From positions 1-38,157 of IMG/VR virus record IMGVR_UViG_3300017960_000031: a DNA stretch of 38,157 nucleotides; one strand, written 5' to 3'. The DNA comes from a virus. Of this stretch, positions 31,538 through 38,157 are shown one piece after another. The position numbers were made by a program, and so were the translations under genes. Under the pieces are notes generated by a model. The model was not told where the DNA came from. It saw only the letters and a list, made by a program, of their open reading frames with translations, and made no database searches. Numbering within the stretch: position 1 is the stretch's first letter; each line of letters opens with the position of its first letter.

Positions 31538-33666
31538 GCTGCCACCTCCACGGTGACCTCCGGACGCCGAGCTCCGCTACCCGCCACCGCCACCTTAGTT
31601 ACTTGGATTCGGATAAGGTCTCCGGCAGAAACCGCTACAGAGTTGACCGTGTCCGAACCGTTCGAAGACGTACTCGCAAGACCGACCGTCAACGCCGTCG
31701 CAACCCCGTTCACGAAAACCGTGTACGTGATGACCGCGCCAGAGCCTCCGGGGTTGTTGTGCCGGACGTACATGTTCTGAAGCGTCCCCGCGATAGGGGA
31801 CCGAAGTTCGATGAACGCGGTGCTACTCGCCAAAGGAGCCGTCCGTTGCTCGTAACCGGGGTCAAGCACTCGAGCTGCGGTGCTGTTCGCGACGCTGTTG
31901 TTGCCCCAAGCAAGAACGGCAGTACTGGCTTCGTTGCCAGAGGTGACAACCTCCGACCAGCTCGTGCCCGAACCTGTGGACGTGTTGATGTAGAGCTCAC
32001 CACCCGTCCCGGTATCGCGAAAAAACACCGAACCGGCCTGACCAGTTACGGCTCCTGACGGATCGTTGTCTCCGACAAAAAAGTCAACGGAATCACCGCT
32101 GGCCCCCGTCGTCGTCCAGGTGGAGATCGGAAGCGCTTCTCCACGATCTGTAGAAAGATCGAGGAGCGTTCCGACGGTGGCGAGGATGTCGGTCGTCTGA
32201 GAATCCAGACGAAGTGATCCGCCAACCGAAGTCACTCGGACTTCATCACCAGCGGTGAGGTTTACGTCCGAAGCAACCGAAGTGAGGTTAGCGTCATTGC
32301 CGGCCCCGATCGCCGTGAAGACGATGCCACCATCGAGGGCGGTTCCCGTGATGTTGCCCGAGGTAGTCGTTGCCGTGATCGCGTCGCTTGCCGAGATCAG
32401 GACGTTACCCGTCCCCGTGCCTGCGTTGCTCGAAGAGAGCGTCAGGTCCAGGGCACCAGCGTCAGTACCCGCAACGGTGAAGTTCGAGGAGACCTCAGCA
32501 TCCAGGCTGACAGACTCCGTGCCGCTCACGTCGAAGTCGCCCGACACGGCACTCGTGACGATGGTGTTCCCGTTGTCGTATGCCTGCTGAAGCGTCAGGC
32601 CAGCACCACCGCCAAGGCTCACCAACGTCCACGTCGTGCCGGACCCTGCCGACGTATTCAGGTAGAGCTCAGCCCCGGCGCCCGTATCCCGGAAGAACAG
32701 CGAACCCGCCTGCCCCGTGACAACACCCGAAGGATCGTTGTCACCCACGAAGAAATCAACAGAATCTCCGTTGAGGCCCGTCGTCGTCAGTGTGGCAGCA
32801 GGAAACGTCTCACCACGCGAGCTCGAGAGCGCGATGACACCGTCAGTCGCAAGCGAGATGTCTTCCGTACCCGAGACATCAAAGGGGCCAAAGCCTGCCG
32901 AGGTAACGATGGTGTTTCCTACCTCGTAGGCGTCTTGAAGCGAACCGCCACCGCCTCCACCCGTCGTGCCCGGAAGAAGCTGGCCAGCGATGTAAGCGTA
33001 GACATTCGCACCGAGGCCACCGACATCCCCGTTGCCGTTGAACTGCATCGTGACCTGGCCCTCAGTCAGGCACACGTTCACGCCAGCCAACGTGGTCGAA
33101 GCGATGTCCGCTCCCTCGGAAGGAACCTCAATCAGGTACGAACCCGCAGCGACTCCAGCGAGACCACTCCCAGGGGTCGCCGTCGAGATGACGTACTCAC
33201 CGTTGAGGTTTCGGAACGCGCCTGTCAGGCCAGTGATTGCGACGGGCTCACCGACCAAAAAGCCCAAGGTTTCGAGCGTCGTCGGAATGACGTTGTCGGG
33301 AAGGACCAGGCGAAGAACCCCACCGACTCGCTCGATGTTTGGAACCGCAGGACGGAGCGTCTGGCCCGTGCCGGCCGGACCACCGCACCTGCTCTTGTCG
33401 CGGAACTGGAGGATGATCTCGGACGTGATCAACCCCTGCCGCGTGAACGTGCAAATGTCGCCCTGGTGCCACGAGATGAAAGTCCTCGTGGACATGGGGA
33501 TGTCCACGTAGCTGTTCGGAGGAACCGGTACCGCCCGGGTCCGGTTCTTTTGAATGGTGATCTCGTCGAGGTCGTACAGAGTCACCGACGCCGGATTTGG
33601 GCGTCCGTCTGCGTACACGCCCGTGTGTGTACATCGGACGATCAGAACGGCGACGATGTTGCTCAT
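31534..33666 (-). CDS. Tail fibre protein with repeats (710 aa)
   Basis: Residues 1-235 are a separate beta region (VTLYDLDEITIQKNRTR, PPNSYVDIPMSTRTFISW, LRLVLPDNVIPTTLETLG), perhaps the attachment part. From about residue 240 the protein uses the same shaft repeat as the 1106-aa fibre, in two copies (about 32430-32795 and 31935-32120), with FFVGDNDPSG and AGSLFFRDTGAGAELYLNTS. The C-terminal 120 residues are a beta head (TAFIELRSPIAGTLQNMYVRHN ... VAGSGARRPEVTVEVAA). ATG 33666 lacks a clear Shine-Dalgarno; a 6-bp hairpin lies just upstream. Confidence 0.75.
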   Translation of the reverse strand: MSNIVAVLIVRCTHTGVYADGRPNPASVTLYDLDEITIQKNRTRAVPVPPNSYVDIPMSTRTFISWHQGDICTFTRQGLITSEIILQFRDKSRCGGPAGTGQTLRPAVPNIERVGGVLRLVLPDNVIPTTLETLGFLVGEPVAITGLTGAFRNLNGEYVISTATPGSGLAGVAAGSYLIEVPSEGADIASTTLAGVNVCLTEGQVTMQFNGNGDVGGLGANVYAYIAGQLLPGTTGGGGGGSLQDAYEVGNTIVTSAGFGPFDVSGTEDISLATDGVIALSSSRGETFPAATLTTTGLNGDSVDFFVGDNDPSGVVTGQAGSLFFRDTGAGAELYLNTSAGSGTTWTLVSLGGGAGLTLQQAYDNGNTIVTSAVSGDFDVSGTESVSLDAEVSSNFTVAGTDAGALDLTLSSSNAGTGTGNVLISASDAITATTTSGNITGTALDGGIVFTAIGAGNDANLTSVASDVNLTAGDEVRVTSVGGSLRLDSQTTDILATVGTLLDLSTDRGEALPISTWTTTGASGDSVDFFVGDNDPSGAVTGQAGSVFFRDTGTGGELYINTSTGSGTSWSEVVTSGNEASTAVLAWGNNSVANSTAARVLDPGYEQRTAPLASSTAFIELRSPIAGTLQNMYVRHNNPGGSGAVITYTVFVNGVATALTVGLASTSSNGSDTVNSVAVSAGDLIRIQVTKVAVAGSGARRPEVTVEVAA

Positions 33667-33681
33667 GGCAGGGTCCGAGAA

Positions 33682-33699
33682 AGGGATGCACGAATCCCT
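33682..33699 (-). terminator. Hairpin between endonuclease and fibre gene
   Basis: AGGGAT (33694-33699 on the minus strand) pairs with ATCCCT (33682-33687) around a 6-nt loop and is followed by TTTCTC. It lies between the end of the Vsr-like endonuclease (33745) and the start of the 710-aa fibre (33666). It may be a weak terminator for the endonuclease or fold over the fibre leader. A GC palindrome followed by five Ts lies slightly upstream (about 33722-33738). Confidence 0.45.
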
Positions 33700-33744
33700 A
33701 CCTACGCCCTGCTATCGACCGAAAAACGCGGCGCGCCGAGAGCG

Positions 33745-35424
33745 CTACCCAAGGAAGTCGCGCAGGCGTCCGGCCACACCCTCAGGATCGCTTTTGACCT
33801 CGGACTCCCAAATCACGAGGCACTCGAGGCCGACTTCGGCATACGCCTCGATGAGCTCGGACTCGTGCTGCTCAGGCCAAACGCCCGTGAACTGCTCGCT
33901 GTGCCAGAAATCTCCGTTCACCTCCACCACTTTGCGGAGATCGCGGAAAGGATGGCCATGTACGGGACCGCGCAACACGAAATCAGGGTTCTTGTGACGC
34001 CCGAGGCGGGGGAGCCACCTCCAGAACGTGCGGTTCCCGGTGTACAGAAGACGGGGCTCCATCTCTTGAACCATGCGTTCAGGACCATTCGGTTCTCGGG
34101 AACTGCTCTGTGCGTGGAGCATCATCCGAGCGAAGTCCCGGTCCTGCATCGGATGTGTCATGCCATACCGATCCGCCAAATCTTCGAGGGTCTCGGCTTC
34201 GGTTCCGTACTCCGGAAATTCGTATCCCACTTTGGCGAGACACTCACGCAGAACCTTCTCCTTTACCCGAGGCCACGCGAACGGGTTGTCGTTGCCCCGG
34301 AGAATGGGACGTTTACCTTCTAACGCGGCTTGAACCTGCTCGTAGAGAATGGACCCTTGAGCGAAAGGGCTTATAGCCCCGTAACGCTCCATGTTGGTCT
34401 TTTCGGTTTTTGTACGAGTCTCTGGATGTTGTTGAGGGTTCTCAACACCCCACCGTTCCAACATGGTCCGTAGACGACGTGCGCGAGTCACCGCTTCAGC
34501 ATCCCGAAACATCCAGACGACACACACCTGTCGGTGCCTCTTCATCTGGGTCAACGAGGTGCTCTCGTGCCCACACAAACACGGCTCAGGAGCTTCCGTG
34601 TCAGGCCAGCCTTCGCAGATCGCCTTGTGGCGGCTCGTGACCTTGGTGAACACCTCGTCGCAGTGAGGACAGATCTCGTAGTTGCCGGAAACGATCAGCT
34701 CTTCTCTCCGGGCCTTTTCGCGCTCTCCCCGAGCACGCGCCAGCTCGGCATACCAAGTCGCGGATTGCAGAAACGAAACAGCCCCGTGACGCTCCAGTGT
34801 GGTCTGCTCGGTACGTCGTCGGATCTCAGGAACCTGCTGCGGGTTCTCGGCCCCGTGACGGTCAAGGTTTGTCGCGCGGATCTTCTCCTTGATCTCCTCG
34901 GACGCGAAAACATTGTCGGCGCCGTACCGCTCCCGATTCGTGCGTCGCCGTTTCCTCTGCACCTTCTTGGACTTCAGATGATGATCAACCCCGTATTTGC
35001 GACGTGCCGTATCCCGCGTCTTCTCCTTGACCTCATCGCTCTGCCCGACGTTGTCGACGCCGTACTTGGCCTGCGTCGTCTTCTTGCGTTTGGCACCTGA
35101 AGAACGCGCGACCACTGGAGCTCCAGGGAACCGGCTCTCGTACTCCTTGCGCTTCATCCCGTCGTGAGCGCGCTTGAGATGGTCGCTCAGACGCTTCACT
35201 CGGACTTCTGTGCCCTCAGCAGCACAGAGAAGACACCCGACATAGTCCTCGTTCTCAACCTTCTCAGGCGCCCACAAACCGCGACCAAAATGCCTGTCGA
35301 AATTGAACTCCGACGGCGGCACACCGATCACCTCATCCCACTTGGAGCACCCATTCGTGTGCTTGGGGACGGCTTTGGGGGATGAGAGCGGTTTTTGGCA
35401 GGCCGGACAGCGCAACTCGGTCAT
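33745..35424 (-). CDS. Vsr-like (EDxHD-type) homing endonuclease with repeat DNA-binding region
   Basis: A 559-aa free-standing endonuclease. An N-terminal zinc finger (RCPACQKPLSSPKAVPKH) is followed by a second Cys pair. Residues about 105-235 and 320-365 hold tandem units with a (R/K)(Y/H/W)G(V/A)(D/E)N core, including YGVDNV, YGVDHH, YGADNV, HGAENPQQ and WGVENPQQ, separated by basic helices; these are typical minor-groove modules. Between them lie further C2H2-like fingers (CPHCDEVF, CLCGHE). The C-terminal core is Vsr-like: KNPDFVL with D481, then EVNGDFWH with D505 and H508, and LECLVIWESEV near the end. It sits between two virion genes. Start ATG 35424 has only a poor Shine-Dalgarno, so expression is probably low. 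Confidence 0.82.
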   Translation of the reverse strand: MTELRCPACQKPLSSPKAVPKHTNGCSKWDEVIGVPPSEFNFDRHFGRGLWAPEKVENEDYVGCLLCAAEGTEVRVKRLSDHLKRAHDGMKRKEYESRFPGAPVVARSSGAKRKKTTQAKYGVDNVGQSDEVKEKTRDTARRKYGVDHHLKSKKVQRKRRRTNRERYGADNVFASEEIKEKIRATNLDRHGAENPQQVPEIRRRTEQTTLERHGAVSFLQSATWYAELARARGEREKARREELIVSGNYEICPHCDEVFTKVTSRHKAICEGWPDTEAPEPCLCGHESTSLTQMKRHRQVCVVWMFRDAEAVTRARRLRTMLERWGVENPQQHPETRTKTEKTNMERYGAISPFAQGSILYEQVQAALEGKRPILRGNDNPFAWPRVKEKVLRECLAKVGYEFPEYGTEAETLEDLADRYGMTHPMQDRDFARMMLHAQSSSREPNGPERMVQEMEPRLLYTGNRTFWRWLPRLGRHKNPDFVLRGPVHGHPFRDLRKVVEVNGDFWHSEQFTGVWPEQHESELIEAYAEVGLECLVIWESEVKSDPEGVAGRLRDFLG

Positions 35425-35484
35425 TCAAAGAGACTATCGCGTGACCAAAAACAAATCAAAGTTGTTTGTAAGTGCTTGATTTTA
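35425..35484 (-). promoter_or_regulatory. AT-rich leader of the Vsr-like endonuclease
   Basis: Sixty nucleotides, clearly more AT-rich than the flanking genes, between the 302-aa gene stop and the endonuclease ATG. A weak promoter-like pair can be drawn on the minus strand (TTGTGT, 16 nt, TACAAA), and short inverted repeats (AAACAA/TTGTTT) are present. It is a plausible independent promoter for the endonuclease, but the match is poor. Confidence 0.3.
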
Positions 35485-36393
35485 CTACACAAATGATCGC
35501 GGCGAAAGCACACCCCGACCAGTCGCGGGCCCGAAACTAGAGCGGACACCGAAACCGAACTTCGGTTGTTGCAACCCTCGGATGAATTTCACGGTCCGGG
35601 ATTTGGCCTCTGTCGCTTTATCGAGCTGGCCCTCTGCGTTCTGCTTCAGGCTCTCGTACTTACTCGACTTCTCGAGACTCAACGAGATCCCACCGATGCT
35701 GTAGTCGAACTCGTCGTGCACCCAGTTGATGCTCAAAGCGAAGAGCGCGTGCACCGCTGCCGCCCACAAAATGAACGTACGCCACACCGGCTTGCGAGCG
35801 CACAGATCGTTGAGTGTACGGATGCCCTCCGTCTCAGGAGGCATCGCGTTGAACCAGTCGAGTCCCATCTCGAGGTAGCAAAGCAGCTCGTGGTCTTCCC
35901 AGACGTAGCCGAAGACGCGGTTGTACTTCTTGATCACGCCCTCTTGCTCGGGAGGACGGAAGTGATAGTTGCGGTCCGGGTTGTTGTCCCGGAGCATGAT
36001 CCGAAGCTTGTCCACCAGGTCCTGCTCACAACTCGAGAGCAGTCGTTGCCCGAACTGGGAGCTCGAGGGCTCAACGATGCAGAACTCTTGGACGACCTCT
36101 TGCGGCTCGTCCATCAACGTCTTCCGGAATGTCCACCGGATCCGGTAGTCGCCCGCAGAGACGCCCGGGAACACCATGATGGCGGCGTAGTACTCACCAA
36201 CCGCAGGGTTCACTGGTACGTGTGCAGGCGGCCCAACCAGAACCTCGACCCCTGGTGGGCCCATGCTCTGGTCTACGAAGTAGAGGGCGTACGAGATCTC
36301 AGCCGCATCACAAGGGACACCGAGCTCATCGACCAGGAAGATCTTGAGATCGTTCCTGCCGAGCTCTTGTCCGATATTGAAGCATACAGCCAC
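35485..36393 (-). CDS. Phage structural-type protein (302 aa)
   Basis: GTG start at 36393 (MAVCFNIGQELGRND). Residues 1-110 form a beta domain (LKIFLVDELGVPCDAAEISYALYFVD, EYYAAIMVFPGVSAGDYRIRWTF) resembling immunoglobulin-like virion modules. Residues 115-250 are helical (LLSSCEQDLVDKLRIMLRDNNP, ELLCYLEMGLDWFNAMPP, TFILWAAAVHALFALSINW), with one strongly hydrophobic helix. The tail is basic and Gly/Ser-rich (KFGFGVRSSFGPATGRGVLSPRSF). The combination suggests a head-completion, neck or baseplate protein of a large myovirus. No specific family can be named. Confidence 0.7.
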   Translation of the reverse strand: MAVCFNIGQELGRNDLKIFLVDELGVPCDAAEISYALYFVDQSMGPPGVEVLVGPPAHVPVNPAVGEYYAAIMVFPGVSAGDYRIRWTFRKTLMDEPQEVVQEFCIVEPSSSQFGQRLLSSCEQDLVDKLRIMLRDNNPDRNYHFRPPEQEGVIKKYNRVFGYVWEDHELLCYLEMGLDWFNAMPPETEGIRTLNDLCARKPVWRTFILWAAAVHALFALSINWVHDEFDYSIGGISLSLEKSSKYESLKQNAEGQLDKATEAKSRTVKFIRGLQQPKFGFGVRSSFGPATGRGVLSPRSFV

Positions 36394-36396
36394 GCT

Positions 36397-36906
36397 CTAC
36401 AACCTCACGTCGCCGAGATCAAAGATGTCGGCGACGGAGATCGGCAGCTTCTCGCCGCTGGAGGTGTCCTTCACCTCAACTTCAGTGTTGTCGCCCGTTT
36501 CAGTTTTCACGTTGATATCGGACTCGACTTTGACTTTGACCTCACCGGGATCGGCGGGTTTGCCCTCGTCGAGGATTTTCTTGGACTTGGCGACCCACTC
36601 GTCCATGACGTGAATCAGGTCATCGAGGAACTGTGCGTCCGACTGGTCGATGGACTTGTACTGGATCAGGCGAGTGTAGATCTCAGTTTTGCCTTTGAAG
36701 GCTGCTTCGATGTCCTTTTTCGTCTGCTCTCCGAGCTCATCTACAGATTCAGAGCTGGTGACGTGAGCATCGAGCTGGGGGAGAACTTCTTTCTCGATCG
36801 CCTTGCGCGCCATGGGAGACACAGCCACCAGCGCCGCTTTCTCCCGTTCGGAAGCTACGTGCTGTTGGACCGAATCGTCTCCCTGAATGAGCTGCTCAAG
36901 ACGCAT
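36397..36906 (-). CDS. Unrecognised acidic helical protein (169 aa)
   Basis: Mostly charged helices (KAALVAVSPMARKAIEKEVLPQL, SVDELGEQTKKDIEAAFKG, QSDAQFLDDLIHVMDEWVAKSKKIL), then an alternating charged beta stretch (EVKVKVESDINVKTETGDNTEVEV) and a short LPISVADIFDLGDVRL end. Starts at ATG 36906, 5 nt after the preceding stop. It could be a scaffold-like or assembly protein; no motif decides. Confidence 0.65.
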   Translation of the reverse strand: MRLEQLIQGDDSVQQHVASEREKAALVAVSPMARKAIEKEVLPQLDAHVTSSESVDELGEQTKKDIEAAFKGKTEIYTRLIQYKSIDQSDAQFLDDLIHVMDEWVAKSKKILDEGKPADPGEVKVKVESDINVKTETGDNTEVEVKDTSSGEKLPISVADIFDLGDVRL

Positions 36907-36911
36907 AGAAG

Positions 36912-37163
36912 CTATCCCCTGTCCTCGTGGGTGAGGGCCTTCATGACCTTGATCTCATCCGCGTATGTCAGCGCCGCAACCTTACTGGTTCGGTTGTAGT
37001 ACTGGTCCCGGAGCTCGCGCATGGATGCGTTGTCCGCTTCCTCGAAGAGGAAGTAGACCCGGCCTCCATCTCGTTGCGTGCCCGTCAACTTCACTCCTGC
37101 GACCTTCAGGTAGGCGGCGTAGTACAGGTCCGAGGTCCTGTAGCCGTTTCGTTCTTCTGCCAT
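36912..37163 (-). CDS. DUF5659-like small protein (83 aa)
   Basis: The pattern (Y)RTSDLYYAAYLKVAGVKLTG, RVYFLFEEAD, and then a C-terminal YYNRTSKVAALTYADEIKVMKAL helix matches the small DUF5659 family found in phages and bacteria, whose function is unknown. ATG 37163 is preceded by a purine-rich GAGAGAAGAA. It is separated from the upstream structural gene by the strong 37213-37242 hairpin. Confidence 0.65.
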   Translation of the reverse strand: MAEERNGYRTSDLYYAAYLKVAGVKLTGTQRDGGRVYFLFEEADNASMRELRDQYYNRTSKVAALTYADEIKVMKALTHEDRG

Positions 37164-37192
37164 TTCTTCTCTCCGTTCGTTGGTTCTGACCG

Positions 37193-37242
37193 TCTCCCAG
37201 AGGGAGAGGAAGCGGGCGCCGACCAGAATGGGTCGGCGCCCG
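37193..37242 (-). terminator. Strong terminator-like hairpins
   Basis: A perfect 12-bp stem, CGGGCGCCGACC (37213-37224) with GGTCGGCGCCCG (37231-37242), and a 6-nt loop, lies just after the stop of the 224-aa gene. On the minus strand it is followed by a C/T-rich run. A second small stem (TCTCCC/GGGAGA, 37193-37207) comes next. There is no long T-run, so termination may be partial, or the stem may protect the 3' end of an abundant structural mRNA. Confidence 0.65.
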
Positions 37243-37250
37243 GAAGTCCG

Positions 37251-37925
37251 CTAGAGGACGGTTCCCGTCGCGCTGTAGACGGTGACCGCAGCCCCCGTCA
37301 CGTCGTCGTACGTGAAGTTCGCCGACTTTAGCAGCGAGACGTTCCCGTTCAGGTTCGACACGAGGAACTGCCCGGTGTCGTAGAGCTGCTTGTAGACGCC
37401 CTCGACGAAGGCGCCCTGCTGAGCGGCAACCTTGACGCCGCCAGCAGCCAGGTCCGTGCCAGCGTCCACCTGATAGCCAGCACCAGCCATGACACTCAAG
37501 AGCTCCGTGAGAACGCCCGTCGATCCACCACCACTGAGGCTCGTGCCAGCCACGACACCCACAAGAGCAGCGTCCACAGCCGCCGCATCGAGCACCATGC
37601 CGGCCTGAGCGATGGCGACCAGAGCCGTCGCCGCAGCGTCAGCCTCAGCTCCGGTGAACGGAGCACCGCCAGCAGCACCACCGGTATCGATGTTGCCGAG
37701 CAGGTAGGCCGCGAGACCCGACACGTCAGCCGACACGGTGAAGGTCGGGCCAGCACCGACGAGACCGTCAACCGGATCGGCCGGGATGTTGTGCACGTAC
37801 CCGGTCTGACCGAGGCCAGGCGGGTAGATGTAGTTCTTGCTCGAGGTGTTGGGGTACAGGTCCACCACCTGCAACACCCCGTCAGGGATGTCCATACGAC
37901 GCATGATGAGGAAAACTTCAGCCAT
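37251..37925 (-). CDS. Putative virion protein (224 aa), Ala/Gly-rich
   Basis: ATG 37925 follows an excellent AAGGAG site. The N-terminal region (VFLIMRRMDIPDGVLQVVDLYPNTSSKNYIYPPG) suggests strands; the middle is Ala/Gly/Val-rich helical (EADAAATALVAIAQAGMVLDAAAVDAAL); the C-terminus is beta (FLVSNLNGNVSLLKSANFTYDDVTGAAVTVYS). Strong translation signals and the following hairpin suggest an abundant virion protein such as a decoration protein or small structural subunit. No family was recognised. Confidence 0.65.
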   Translation of the reverse strand: MAEVFLIMRRMDIPDGVLQVVDLYPNTSSKNYIYPPGLGQTGYVHNIPADPVDGLVGAGPTFTVSADVSGLAAYLLGNIDTGGAAGGAPFTGAEADAAATALVAIAQAGMVLDAAAVDAALVGVVAGTSLSGGGSTGVLTELLSVMAGAGYQVDAGTDLAAGGVKVAAQQGAFVEGVYKQLYDTGQFLVSNLNGNVSLLKSANFTYDDVTGAAVTVYSATGTVL

Positions 37926-37937
37926 CGTCTTTTCTCC

Positions 37938-38157
37938 TTACGGGGTGAAGAGGGATCCATCGTCGTTGTAAACAACGACCGCTTCGCCGTTCGGATCACC
38001 GGGGACTCCGGCGTACACGAACGAGCTATCAGTGAACTCAGCGAGCTCACCCACCACGAACGACAGCGGAAGACCGTCGTTCAGGAACAGGGCGCGGTTC
38101 GAGTTCTCGACGAACCCAGGACCACCAGCCGAACCCACCGGAGGCTGCACGTCCCAA
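37938..38157 (-). CDS. Structural-type protein, C-terminal part (5' end outside window)
   Basis: The frame is open to the window edge, so this is the last 72 or so residues of a longer protein; the GTG at 38150 is probably internal. The fragment (SNRALFLNDGLPLSFVVGELAEF, GVPGDPNGEAVVVYNDDGSLF) is beta-rich with an NDD turn and resembles the ends of phage virion proteins. It lies 12 nt upstream of the 224-aa gene and probably shares its operon. Confidence 0.55.
   Translation of the reverse strand, partial: WDVQPPVGSAGGPGFVENSNRALFLNDGLPLSFVVGELAEFTDSSFVYAGVPGDPNGEAVVVYNDDGSLFTP

Noticed and set aside
20477-33666. Diversity-generating retroelement acting on fibre tips
   Set aside because: Repeated fibre ends were checked, but no reverse transcriptase or template-repeat region is visible in the window.
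1-38157. tRNA genes, integrase and attachment sites
   Set aside because: None recognised by eye on either strand. The excisionase-like regulator alone does not establish a prophage.

Overview
This window is a stretch of a large contractile-tailed bacteriophage (or prophage) genome. Thirty-odd genes are packed head to tail on the minus strand with 1-4 nt start/stop overlaps. They include an unmistakable tail sheath, a long block of tail-fibre and baseplate-type proteins, a zinc-ribbon FmdB-type protein, small head/neck-like proteins and several free-standing homing endonucleases. No bacterial housekeeping genes, tRNAs, rRNAs, CRISPR arrays or IS elements were seen. The host cannot be named. 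A candidate inner/outer spanin pair (TM plus coiled-coil protein overlapping a lipoprotein) would suggest a Gram-negative host. One piece of about 75% GC (about 1605-1960) in a roughly 57% GC background suggests contact with a high-GC bacterial genome.

Layout in the direction of transcription (right to left). 38157-36397: structural or hypothetical small genes, with a strong hairpin terminator at 37213-37242. 36393-35485: a conserved structural-type protein. 35424-33745: a Vsr-like homing endonuclease. 33666-20477: the fibre/baseplate block (710, 324, 1106, 782, 302, 216, 300, 367 and 198 aa) with shared anchor, repeat and cap modules. 20477-18344: a catalytically dead DnaQ-like protein, small proteins and the spanin-like pair. 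18319-15137: neck/tail-completion-like structural genes and a 244-aa protein translationally coupled to the next gene. 15140-13038: an actin/ParM-like ATPase interrupted by a 361-aa LAGLIDADG intein. 12973-12194: a TnsA-like PD-(D/E)XK homing endonuclease whose ribosome-binding site lies in a strong hairpin. 12243-10380: a structural protein and an FmdB-type zinc-ribbon protein. 10115-2658: a giant 2485-aa tail sheath closed by a terminator at about 2612-2652.

Left of the sheath is an accessory edge: a helix-turn-helix/zinc-finger gene joined out of frame to a high-GC KorB/ParB-like helix-turn-helix segment; an excisionase-type regulator with three 10-bp direct repeats at its start; a C5-cytosine DNA methyltransferase translationally coupled to that regulator; and, convergent on the plus strand, the C-terminal end of an HNH nuclease.

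The most unusual element is inside the sheath. Seven consecutive N-terminal half-domains (GDTITI...TPGGLDFD type) are followed by seven consecutive C-terminal half-domains (AAAIN...TPGxAGN...LxGG type). This is the pattern expected if a small beta domain had been repeatedly inserted into its own middle, although split amplification of the two halves is also possible.
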